Positions 16,301 to 25,360 of a stretch of DNA of 64,000 bases are shown here, one piece after another. This stretch comes from Schaalia odontolytica. Its GTDB lineage: Bacteria > Actinomycetota > Actinomycetes > Actinomycetales > Actinomycetaceae. The notes below the pieces were generated by a model. The model saw only the letters and a program-made list of their open reading frames with translations. It was not told where the DNA came from and made no database searches. The position numbers were made by a program, and so were the translations under genes. Numbering within the stretch: the stretch's first letter is position 1; each line of letters starts with the position of its first letter. The stretch is from positions 1,240,001 through 1,304,000 of the forward strand of contig NZ_CP102197.1 in assembly GCF_024584435.1 (NCBI RefSeq). Direction: 5' to 3'.

Positions 16301-16780
16301 ATGGCTGACACACAGTGGCTGACGCAGGCCCAGTACGACCTGCTGGCGAACGAACTGAAGGAACGCATCGAGGTCAAGCGCGTCGAGATCGCGCGCCTCA
16401 TCGACGCGGCCCGTCAGGAAGGCGACCTGCGCGAGAACGGCGGATACCACGCCGCACGCAACGAGCAGTCCATGAACGAGACCCGCATCCAGGCCCTCCA
16501 GGAGATGCTCGAGCACGCCGAGGTCGGCGAAACACCCGCCGACGACGGCATCGTCGAGCCCGGCATGGTTGTCACCGCCCTCGTGGCGGGCCGCGAGCAG
16601 ACCTTCCTGCTCGGTTCGCGCGACGCGGGTGGCGACCTGGGGATCCAGGTCTTCTCCGCTCAGGCGCCCCTCGGCGCGGCAGTCATCGGCCACAAGGCCG
16701 GGGACAAGCTCTCCTTCGAGGCTCCCACGGGGCGCATGATCGACGTCGAGATCTTGGATGCCAAGCCCTTCGAGGGCTAG
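16301..16780 (+). CDS. greA: Transcript cleavage factor GreA
   Basis: 159 residues. The N-terminal coiled coil has the acidic tip ARQEGDLRENGGYHAARNEQ, and the C-terminal FKBP-like domain ends PTGRMIDVEILDAKPFEG. It rescues backtracked RNA polymerase. GGAGG precedes the ATG by four bases. Confidence 0.96.
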   Translation: MADTQWLTQAQYDLLANELKERIEVKRVEIARLIDAARQEGDLRENGGYHAARNEQSMNETRIQALQEMLEHAEVGETPADDGIVEPGMVVTALVAGREQTFLLGSRDAGGDLGIQVFSAQAPLGAAVIGHKAGDKLSFEAPTGRMIDVEILDAKPFEG

Positions 16781-16797
16781 GCGACACAGGCAGCGAT

Positions 16798-16839
16798 ATA
16801 GCGTGCGGGTCCCGCCAGGCGGCGGGACCCGCACGCTAT
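16798..16839. terminator. Bidirectional terminator between greA and AI-2E gene
   Basis: A perfect 19-bp stem with a four-base loop (AGGC), placed between convergent genes. No U-tract. Confidence 0.9.
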
Positions 16840-16852
16840 GCGTGAGAGACAC

Positions 16853-18328
16853 TCAGGGCCGCACGGGAGTCTCGTCCTCCGGCATTTCTTTGTCTCCCGC
16901 TGCCGTCGCAGAAGCGCCGACGCTCTGGGCGCCCTCGTTGGCCTGCGCCTCGCCTCCTGCCCGCTCGGGCGCCCCGTCTGCGGCCTCGTTGGCACGTGCC
17001 ACGTAGGGGCGCGTATCGGGCTTACCCGCATACGAGGCGGCGATCTCCTGCTCGAGGGTTCCCGGAGATCCCCCTGGGCGGTTCTGAGCGGTTGCCAGCT
17101 CGGGCATCGGATCGTAGCCGTGCAGGTACATGACGGTGGCGTTGATGAATGCGGCGATCGGCACGGAGAAGACCGCCCCCGCAATGCCGGCGATTGCCGA
17201 ACCCGCGGTGATGACCAGCATGACGGCCACGGGGTGCAGGGACACGGCATTGGACATCATGAAGGGCTGAAGGATGTTGGACTCAACCTGCTGGACGACC
17301 AGGATGATGACCAGCATGATGATGGCCTTCGTCAGGCCCCCGTTCACGGCGGCGACGAGAACGGCAATCACGCCCGAGGTCAGGGCGCCGAGGATCGGGA
17401 CGAACGCGGCGAAGAACGTGATCACGCCGATCGGGATGGCCAGGGGGACACCGAGGAAGAAGGCACCCAAGGCGATGCCGATGGCGTCGATCGCCGCGAC
17501 CTGAATTTGGGTGCGCACGTACGATCCGAAGGTCGCCCATCCCCGAATCGAGCTCTCGTAGACGGGAACGCGGGCGCGCGCAGGAAGCAGGCGCACGCAC
17601 CACAGCCAAATCGAGCGTCCCTCTTTCAGGAAGAAGAACAGGCAGAACAGCATGGTCAACCCGGAGGTTGCCAGCGTCCCCACGGAAGAGGTGATGTTGA
17701 GTGCACCCGTCGCCAGGGCCTCCTTGTTGGTGTTGAGCCAGCCGACGAGCTCGGAGCGCAGCTGATCGACCCAGTGGTTGAGGACCGTGGTGTCGATCTT
17801 GAGCGGCCCGTTTTTCAAGAACTCGTTGTGCGTGATCGTATCGAGCAGCGCGCGGAAGCCGTCAGCGGCCTGGGTTGCCAGCTGCGGAACCTGCTGGATC
17901 AGTTCGGCCGCGGCCTGACTGAGCGCGCCCGTGATGACCGCAAAGAAGACCAGCAGACCGACAGCGGCCGCCAGCGACGGCGGGAAATGCAGCTTGCGTC
18001 GCATCCACGACACGAGGGGTTCGAGCAGCACGGCAACCGTCAGCGCGATGGCGACGGGCATGATGACGATCGTCAGCCGGGCGGCGCCCCATAGGACGGC
18101 GGCGACGAGGCCCACGACGACCAGGGTGCGCCACGAGATCGCCGCGGCGACGCGGAGGGTGCGCGGGACCGCGTTGGCGGCATCCTTCTCATCCTGCAGT
18201 TCCTCGCGTACGGAAACGAAGACGGGGGCGGGCGCCGGATGCTCGGCGTTCTTCGCGGGCAGGACGGCAGTGAGCCGCCCCATCAGGTCGGACAGCTTCC
18301 AGCGCGGTTGGTCATGTGTGTCGGCCAC
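16853..18328 (-). CDS. AI-2E family (PerM/YdiK-type) permease
   Basis: 491 residues. It has a polar N-terminal tail of about 65 residues, then paired helices (SWRTLVVVGLVAAVLWGAA, VAIALTVAVLLEPLVSWM), a large periplasmic-type loop, and the conserved C-terminal block GVPLAIPIGVITFFAAFVP with GALTSGVIAVLVA and NILQPFMMSNAVSLHPVAV. The acidic tail after about residue 420 is low complexity. Substrates in this family are varied and cannot be read from sequence. The GTG start has GAGGAGG upstream. Confidence 0.92.
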   Translation of the reverse strand: MADTHDQPRWKLSDLMGRLTAVLPAKNAEHPAPAPVFVSVREELQDEKDAANAVPRTLRVAAAISWRTLVVVGLVAAVLWGAARLTIVIMPVAIALTVAVLLEPLVSWMRRKLHFPPSLAAAVGLLVFFAVITGALSQAAAELIQQVPQLATQAADGFRALLDTITHNEFLKNGPLKIDTTVLNHWVDQLRSELVGWLNTNKEALATGALNITSSVGTLATSGLTMLFCLFFFLKEGRSIWLWCVRLLPARARVPVYESSIRGWATFGSYVRTQIQVAAIDAIGIALGAFFLGVPLAIPIGVITFFAAFVPILGALTSGVIAVLVAAVNGGLTKAIIMLVIILVVQQVESNILQPFMMSNAVSLHPVAVMLVITAGSAIAGIAGAVFSVPIAAFINATVMYLHGYDPMPELATAQNRPGGSPGTLEQEIAASYAGKPDTRPYVARANEAADGAPERAGGEAQANEGAQSVGASATAAGDKEMPEDETPVRP

Positions 18329-18425
18329 GGAACCTCCTCTGTTTCCTCCCTAAGCCTACCCGCATGGCCTCGCTTTTCCACGCTTCGCGCGCTCAGCGAG
18401 CGAGCCGGCAGGCTGTGGTGGTGAA

Positions 18426-19061
18426 ATGAGGGGCATGAGATCTATCTTTTCGTTGGCCCATACCGGGCTTCGCGTGTCGCGTCACGCGGTTCTTGGCTCG
18501 TCGATGACGGAGGATGCGGGGACTGGCCAGGAGGTCATCTTCCTCGCGGCAGGGTGCTTCTGGGGCGTCGAGAAGGCCATGTGGAACGCTCCCGGGGTCG
18601 TGACCACGGCGACCGGCTACATGGGCGGACATTCGCCCAACCCGACGTACGAGCAGGTGTGTTCTCATTCGACGGGGCATGCGGAGACCGTGCGCGTCGT
18701 CTTCGATACCGCGCTCACGAGCGCCGCTGACCTGGTCCAGCTCTTCTTTGAGATCCACGACCCGACGCAGGTGGGTGGACAGGGCAACGACATCGGCGAC
18801 CAGTACCGTTCGCAGATCTGGACGACGACCGCCGCGCAGCTTGACGACGCTCTCGCCCTGCGCGACGCCTACCAGGAGGTGCTCACTGAGCGCGGTTTCG
18901 GCCCGATTCAGACGATCATCTCCCCCGCTCCCGATGCCCACTCCGCCGCGCGCTTCTGGTACGCGGAGGACTACCACCAGCAGTATCTGTTCAAGAACCC
19001 GGGCGGCTACGAGTGCCACGCGCGCACCGGCATCGCCTGCCCGGCACTGCCACGCTCCTAG
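18426..19061 (+). CDS. msrA: Peptide methionine sulfoxide reductase A
   Basis: 211 residues. The catalytic Cys is in LAAGCFWGVEKAMW, followed by GYMGGHSPNPTYEQVCSHSTGHAE and FFEIHDPTQ. A C-terminal resolving Cys is in YECHARTGIACP. It repairs methionine-S-sulfoxide. Two in-frame ATGs ten bases apart (18426, 18435) leave the exact start open. Confidence 0.95.
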   Translation: MRGMRSIFSLAHTGLRVSRHAVLGSSMTEDAGTGQEVIFLAAGCFWGVEKAMWNAPGVVTTATGYMGGHSPNPTYEQVCSHSTGHAETVRVVFDTALTSAADLVQLFFEIHDPTQVGGQGNDIGDQYRSQIWTTTAAQLDDALALRDAYQEVLTERGFGPIQTIISPAPDAHSAARFWYAEDYHQQYLFKNPGGYECHARTGIACPALPRS

Positions 19062-19130
19062 AGGCTCGAAAGGCCGGGCAATCGCAGCTATCGCCGCCTC
19101 ATTCGCGCCGGCGATTCACCCCAACGACGT

Positions 19131-19166
19131 GGTGGTGCGCCGCACGAAATTGTGCGGCGCACCACC
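19131..19166. terminator. Bidirectional terminator between msrA and FKBP gene
   Basis: A 15-bp perfect stem, GGTGGTGCGCCGCAC and its complement, with loop GAAATT, between convergent genes. Confidence 0.9.
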
Positions 19167-19185
19167 ATCGTGTCACGCGCCAGGG

Positions 19186-19584
19186 TCAGGAGACGCCGAG
19201 GATGTCGGTGACGAAGACGAGGGTCGCGCCGCCGGGGATGCCCGCCTGCGGGACGCCGCGTGCGCCGTAGCCCAGCGAGGAGGGGATGGACAGCAGGACG
19301 CGGTCGCCCACGCGCTTGCCCACGAGGCCCTCATCCCACCCCGGGATGACCATGCCGACGCCGATCTGGAAGGACAGGGCGCCGCCGCGGTCGAAGGAAT
19401 TATCGAAGTCCACGTCGGAGCCGAAGACCGCGCCGTAGTAGTGGCAGGTGATCGTGTCCCCGGCCTCGACCTGCTGGCCGTCGCCCGCGTGGAGGACCTC
19501 GACGACGAGCTCGTCGGAGGGGGTGCCGTCGAAGGAGAGGGCGGGCTTGCGGCCGAATTCGCCGGCGACAGAGATGTTTTCCAT
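19186..19584 (-). CDS. FKBP-type peptidyl-prolyl isomerase
   Basis: 132 residues, one FKBP domain: GDTITCHYYGAVFGSDVDFD, FQIGVGMVIPGWDEGLVGK, GDRVLLSIPSSLGYGA. There is no signal peptide, so it should be cytosolic. It is encoded 33 bases after the Bax1-I family gene on the same strand and is likely cotranscribed. Confidence 0.95.
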   Translation of the reverse strand: MENISVAGEFGRKPALSFDGTPSDELVVEVLHAGDGQQVEAGDTITCHYYGAVFGSDVDFDNSFDRGGALSFQIGVGMVIPGWDEGLVGKRVGDRVLLSIPSSLGYGARGVPQAGIPGGATLVFVTDILGVS

Positions 19585-19617
19585 GGGGGTTTTCCTTAGG
19601 GGCGGTGAAGCGGCGCG

Positions 19618-20607
19618 TCAGTTGCGGCGCATGAGGTAGGACAGGATCCTGAGGATCTCGAGATAGATCCAGATGACGTCAGTCATGATCGCGAAGGTGC
19701 ACAGCCACGAGTACTTCTCAGGCACGTTGTTGGCGACGCCGACCTTGACGGCATCAAAGTCGCGCACGAGGCACAGCACTCCGATGAAAACCGCGAGAAC
19801 GCCGATGATGACGCCGAGCGGGATACCGAAGATCGGCGTGTTGCGCACCGCCGTCATGTCCACGAGGCCGGTACCAGAGAGGAACAAGCTGGCCAAGTAG
19901 TAGAAGAAGAAGGCGACAGAGCCGATGCCGGCGACACGGGTGAGCGTGTTCGAGTTGCGTACAAAGCCCATCGTGAAGGCGCCCAGGGTCACGCCGATGA
20001 CGACGAGGGTCGCCAGAACGGCGCTCACCACGATGCCCGGGAACATCGCTTCGAAGGCGCAGGACAGGGCCCCGAGAACGAAACCTTCGATGAGCGAGTA
20101 GGCGACGATAGCGCCGGGACGCACCTTCTTCGAGAACTGGATGAACAGGGCGAGTCCGAGAGTGACAGCGCAGGCTGCGAGCGCAACCATCATCGCCGCG
20201 CCAATCGCGACCAGGCCGGTCATCCATCCGGCGGTCGCACCCACGAGAAGCAGGCCGAAGCACATGAGGGACTTGACCACGACGTCGTCGTACGTCATCG
20301 TTCCGCGATCCACCGCGTCGGCCGCGGGAGCGTTCATCATCGCCTCGTACGAGGCCATCGAATCGTCGTAGCCTGCCGGAGCGCCCTGAGGGACCCCGTA
20401 GACGGGCCCGCGATCAGCCGCCCGACCGGCCTGCGCGCCGGAGGGTCCGCTCTCCTCGGGCGCTCCGTAGGGGTTCGTCGAACCGCCGAAGGGATTGTGA
20501 GCCTGCTGGGACGCGGGCTGGTAACCGGGCATCGCAGGATAGCCCGCAGGTGTCGTGGTCTGAGCCGACCAGTCTTTGACGATGGAGTTCATCACCGGGT
20601 TGGCCAT
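19618..20607 (-). CDS. Bax inhibitor-1/YccA-like integral membrane protein
   Basis: 329 residues. A Gly/Pro/Gln-rich cytosolic N-terminus of about 125 residues precedes seven predicted helices (GLLLVGATAGWMTGLVAIG, VSAVLATLVVIGVTLGAFTM, IPLGVIIGVLAVFIGVLCL). The C-terminus ends with the conserved aspartate helix (IMTDVIWIYLEILRILSYL). This architecture is the usual actinobacterial form. Function, perhaps calcium leak, is inferred from the superfamily only. AAGGAGAT lies before the ATG. Confidence 0.9.
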   Translation of the reverse strand: MANPVMNSIVKDWSAQTTTPAGYPAMPGYQPASQQAHNPFGGSTNPYGAPEESGPSGAQAGRAADRGPVYGVPQGAPAGYDDSMASYEAMMNAPAADAVDRGTMTYDDVVVKSLMCFGLLLVGATAGWMTGLVAIGAAMMVALAACAVTLGLALFIQFSKKVRPGAIVAYSLIEGFVLGALSCAFEAMFPGIVVSAVLATLVVIGVTLGAFTMGFVRNSNTLTRVAGIGSVAFFFYYLASLFLSGTGLVDMTAVRNTPIFGIPLGVIIGVLAVFIGVLCLVRDFDAVKVGVANNVPEKYSWLCTFAIMTDVIWIYLEILRILSYLMRRN

Positions 20608-20739
20608 AGTATCTCCTTGGTCCGTTATGGTGTCTCTAGTGTCGCACGAGGCCGCGCCATACACGAAACGCACGCCCCAACACCGGCACCGACGGGCCAA
20701 GCAATGGCTCCCCGGCCTGGTCGCTGAGGACAGAAACAG

Positions 20740-20813
20740 TGCCCCCGGTGGGACTCGAACCCACAACACACCGATTTTAAGTCGGCCGCCTCTGCCAATT
20801 GGGCCACGGGGGC
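20740..20813 (-). tRNA. tRNA-Leu (anticodon UAA)
   Basis: A 74-nt cloverleaf. The acceptor stem is GCCCCCG/CGGGGGC with discriminator A. The anticodon loop is CTTAAAA on a GCCGA/TCGGT stem (one G-U pair). The T arm is GTGGG TTCGAGT CCCAC. CCA is not encoded. The variable loop has only about five bases, so it lacks the long class II arm usual for tRNA-Leu; UAA still assigns it to Leu. Confidence 0.93.
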
Positions 20814-20853
20814 GCGATGCGCGTGTCCAGCCTACGGGAGGGAAAGCACCGAC

Positions 20854-21834
20854 TCAACCGGCGTCACGGATCATCGCCATCGCGATGCCGTCAAGGATGT
20901 CGTGCTCGGAGGTGACGACCTGCTCGATCGGATGCCCGGCGGCCTCGGCGCGCGCCAGAACGCGCGTGACGATGCGGCTCCAGATAAGCGCGCCCGCCGC
21001 GATGACGTCCTCGCGCCCCTCGGGCATGAAGCCCAGGGAGGCCTTCACGGACGTCGGCTGATCGACCATGAAGCGCACGGCCTCCTCGAACTGTGCCGCG
21101 CTCAGGCGCGCGCCGTGGATGCGCTCGGGCTGGTACGACGTGAGACCCAGCGCCTGGGCGGTCAGGGTGGTCACCGTGCCCGCAACGCCCACAAGGGAGT
21201 GCACGCGCGCCAGGTCCACGGACTTTTCCGCGCCGTCCAGCTGCTCATCGATCCACGCGATCGCGCGCTCCTGGTCCTGAACGGGCACTCCGCCTGCCGG
21301 ATCCACGTGGGAGAAGAACTTCTCGGTGACACGCACGGCGCCCATGTCGATCGAAATCGCCTGCTCAACGCGGGTCGCACCCAGCACCAGCTCCGTCGAC
21401 CCACCGCCGATATCGACGACCAGCATCGGGGCGCACACGGACTCGCCCAGGCCGCTCACCGCGCCGTTGAAGGACAGGGAGGCTTCCTCCGTGCCGACGA
21501 CGACCTCTGGCTCCACGCCGATGACGGCCTGGATCTGACGCACGAAGTCCGCGCTGTTGGACGCGTCCCGGGTTGCCGACGTCGCGACGAAGCGAGTGCG
21601 GGTCGCCCCCGCCGCCTCGATCATCCGCTGGTACTCAACGGTGGCCTCGACGGTCCGTTCGATCGCCGCCGGGTCAAGGTAGCCTCGAGCATCCACCCCC
21701 TGCCCCAGGCGCACGATACGCATCTGGCGGGTCAGATCACTCAGGTGAACGGTCCCATCCTCCCCCATGCTCCCGTCGGCGACAAGGAGTCGGATCGAGT
21801 TGGTTCCACAGTCAATGGCAGCTACGCGGGTCAT
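20854..21834 (-). CDS. ppx: Exopolyphosphatase/guanosine pentaphosphatase family protein
   Basis: 326 residues with the ASKHA phosphate loops VAAIDCGTNSIRLLVADG and LVVDIGGGSTELVLG, plus SLVGVAGTVTTLTA and the RSTRDA-like ATSATRDASN. This is the short Ppx1/GppA form without the C-terminal HD domain. It hydrolyses polyphosphate and/or pppGpp. Start ATG 21834; a GTG directly before it is also possible. It is the last gene of the eno-ftsB-DUF501-ppx set. Confidence 0.92.
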   Translation of the reverse strand: MTRVAAIDCGTNSIRLLVADGSMGEDGTVHLSDLTRQMRIVRLGQGVDARGYLDPAAIERTVEATVEYQRMIEAAGATRTRFVATSATRDASNSADFVRQIQAVIGVEPEVVVGTEEASLSFNGAVSGLGESVCAPMLVVDIGGGSTELVLGATRVEQAISIDMGAVRVTEKFFSHVDPAGGVPVQDQERAIAWIDEQLDGAEKSVDLARVHSLVGVAGTVTTLTAQALGLTSYQPERIHGARLSAAQFEEAVRFMVDQPTSVKASLGFMPEGREDVIAAGALIWSRIVTRVLARAEAAGHPIEQVVTSEHDILDGIAMAMIRDAG

Positions 21835-21893
21835 CACGGTCGTTTCTCGTGGGTTACATCCCCGGAAAGAGCCCGGGGCTGGCTCAGTTTCTC

Positions 21894-22403
21894 TCAGCAG
21901 AAGCAGCGGTGCGGCGAGAAGAGGCCGCGCTCGTCAAGCATCGTCAGGACGCGGTCACCGATCGGGTTGACGCCGGGGCCGACGGCGAGGGAGTGCCCGA
22001 CCAGGGCATGCAGGCACTTGACGCGCGTGGGCATTCCCCCGGCGCTCACCCCGGAAATCTCCGGGACCTCACCGAGGGTCAGGCGAGCCTCGATATACGC
22101 GCGATGCGCGCGCTCGTAGGCGCCGCGCAGGTCCTCGTCCGCGGCGAGGTCCTCGTTGAGGCGTTCCATGACGTGCTCCGCCTCGAGGGTGGAGGCCCCC
22201 TTCACGGCGGCGGGGTGGGTGAGGTAGAACGTCGTGGGGAAGGGCGTTCCGTCGGGAAGACGCGGGGAGGTTGCGACAACCAGGGGGCGTCCACACACGC
22301 AGCGTGCGGCGATACCAACGACGCCCCGAGGGACGCGTCCCAGCTGCTCTCGCAGGACCTCCAGGTCATCGTCGGTGGCGTCGGTGGTGTGTGCGAGGCT
22401 CAT
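21894..22403 (-). CDS. DUF501 family protein
   Basis: 169 residues, typical of the DUF501 family that sits between ftsB-like and ppx genes in actinobacteria. Conserved blocks are RVPRGVVGIAARCVCGRP, LPDGTPFPTTFYLTHP and GMPTRVKCLHALVGHSLA. Cysteines at CVC, KC and CFC could bind metal. Function is unknown. The ATG overlaps the stop of the upstream gene (ATGA). Confidence 0.92.
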   Translation of the reverse strand: MSLAHTTDATDDDLEVLREQLGRVPRGVVGIAARCVCGRPLVVATSPRLPDGTPFPTTFYLTHPAAVKGASTLEAEHVMERLNEDLAADEDLRGAYERAHRAYIEARLTLGEVPEISGVSAGGMPTRVKCLHALVGHSLAVGPGVNPIGDRVLTMLDERGLFSPHRCFC

Positions 22404-23125
22404 TCTGCGCTTTCTTGGCCGGTTGTGGTCCCCTGACCCGACTGGCTGACTTCTGCCGACGGGACGGGCGTCGAGGTGGGCGGCTGATCCGCCTTCCCCA
22501 CCAGGATAGCGAGCTGGAGCACCCATGGGCGCGCGGGTCCTGTGGGTGCGGCCGCCGCAGCCAGCGCGGAGTCCTGGTATTGCGCCCCCGGATCAACGAC
22601 CGTGTACTGGGTCTCACCCGGCCGCACGTATCCGAGGCGCTCACGCGCCTGGGTCGAGATGTAGTCCGGATCGTTCCACAGGTCGAGCTGGCGCTGCATC
22701 TGGGCGTTCTTTTCCTGCTGCTCGGCGACCTGTGCCTTGATCTGCGCCAGCTCACGTTCCTGTTGCCACCACTGGTAGACGCTGGGAACAAGCATGACGG
22801 CAAGGATCGCGGCGACCGTGAGGACGACGACGAGGCGCGCCGAGATGTCGAGACCGCCGATAGACAAGACAGCGGCGCCGTCGCGCCCGACGTGCCTGTC
22901 CGCTGCCAGGGCGCCCCGCCGCACTCCTCGTTTCTTGCGGTCGGTCGACGCCTGGTCCTTGGCTCCGCGCGCCGGAGCACTCTCCCCGCCCGCGAGCTTG
23001 GCGGCCTGGGCGGCCGCGCGGCGCTGGCGCGACTTCTCCGCATTGATCTCTCGCGTCGTGCGCGGCGCATCGGACAAGGTGCGGCGGCGCCTGGAGGGAC
23101 GGGAGGAGGGACGACGGCTTGCCAT
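22400..23125 (-). CDS. FtsB/DivIC-type septum formation initiator
   Basis: 241 residues. A basic Arg/Ser/Ala-rich cytosolic tail of about 100 residues is followed by one membrane helix (LVVVLTVAAILAVMLVP), then a coiled coil (WQQERELAQIKAQVAEQQEK) and the family motif STQARERLGYVRPGETQYTV. It belongs to the division complex with FtsL and FtsQ. The C-terminal 40 residues are disordered. It is coupled to DUF501 by a four-base overlap. Confidence 0.92.
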   Translation of the reverse strand: MASRRPSSRPSRRRRTLSDAPRTTREINAEKSRQRRAAAQAAKLAGGESAPARGAKDQASTDRKKRGVRRGALAADRHVGRDGAAVLSIGGLDISARLVVVLTVAAILAVMLVPSVYQWWQQERELAQIKAQVAEQQEKNAQMQRQLDLWNDPDYISTQARERLGYVRPGETQYTVVDPGAQYQDSALAAAAAPTGPARPWVLQLAILVGKADQPPTSTPVPSAEVSQSGQGTTTGQESAE

Positions 23126-23178
23126 TGTTCTATCGTGCCTTACGTCTGTTCGTTTGGATCGACCCCACGCCGACAAGA

Positions 23179-23210
23179 CTCCGCGCGGGTCCGGAGGGAC
23201 CCGCGCGGAG
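23179..23210 (-). terminator. Terminator downstream of eno
   Basis: A 14-bp perfect GC-rich stem with loop GGAG, about 22 bases past the eno stop and upstream of the ftsB-like gene. Confidence 0.88.
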
Positions 23211-23232
23211 CTATGCGGCTAGTTGCCGACGC

Positions 23233-24606
<1,374 letters not shown>

Positions 24607-24694
24607 TCAATTCGGGGCTTTTGCTCACCCATTGGGAGGAAGACAAGCGACATTGGTCCCTGTCACGCAGCCTGTGAGTGAATGCTCACATGTC

Positions 24695-25300
24695 TCAGTG
24701 GGAGCTACCGCCGGTGGTGGATCCTCCCAGCAGCGCAGAGGCTCCACCCTGCTGGTTGCCCGCGACGGCGTCACCGAACATGGGGACCGTACTCGCCTTG
24801 TTTCCCCCCTGCGACGGCTGGCGGAATCGCGGATTGACCTGCGGATTAGCCGACTCTCGGGCCTTCGTCATCACGTCGTTGAGTCCCGCGACGATCGACG
24901 GGTCCGACTGAACGAGTCCGTTGAGCGTCTGTTCCAGGAGGATCGACCTGACGGTCGTGCGCGTGGCGTGGCCGAGCGTCAGGCCCGACAAGCCCTGCGC
25001 CTGCAGGACGCGTTCAACAGTCTGATCGACCTGTTCATCACTGATCGTAGTTCCCACCGACGAGGCCGCCGCGGCCAGGATCGGCTCGTTCAGGAGCGCC
25101 GTGCGAATCTGGTCGGCGCTGATCTGAGACTGCTGGCCGGTGAGCAGGCCCATCTGCTGGACCGCCTCGTTGACGTCCTCGGTGCTGTAGGAGCCGGAGG
25201 AGGTGACGACGGCGGCTCCTGGGTGAGCCGAGCACGCCCCCAAACCCAGTCCTGCGGCCACGATCAGGGCGGCGGTTGCCAGCTGGCGTGTATAGCGCAC
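24695..25300 (-). CDS. SurA N-terminal-like lipoprotein
   Basis: 201 residues. A lipoprotein signal with lipobox LGAC at about residue 23 is followed by a helical region resembling the SurA/PrsA N-terminal chaperone domain (VNEAVQQMGLLTGQQSQIS, DQIRTALLNEPILAAAA, DEQVDQTVERVLQAQGL). The C-terminus is Gly/Ser/Gln-rich and disordered. No parvulin domain follows, so a chaperone role without isomerase activity is plausible. The GTG at 25300 has AGGAAGGA upstream. Confidence 0.82.
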   Translation of the reverse strand: MRYTRQLATAALIVAAGLGLGACSAHPGAAVVTSSGSYSTEDVNEAVQQMGLLTGQQSQISADQIRTALLNEPILAAAASSVGTTISDEQVDQTVERVLQAQGLSGLTLGHATRTTVRSILLEQTLNGLVQSDPSIVAGLNDVMTKARESANPQVNPRFRQPSQGGNKASTVPMFGDAVAGNQQGGASALLGGSTTGGSSH

Positions 25301-25360
25301 GAGCGATCCTTCCTCGGGTGTGTTGCGACGCAATGGGACCAGTGTATTCCACCACAGGCA

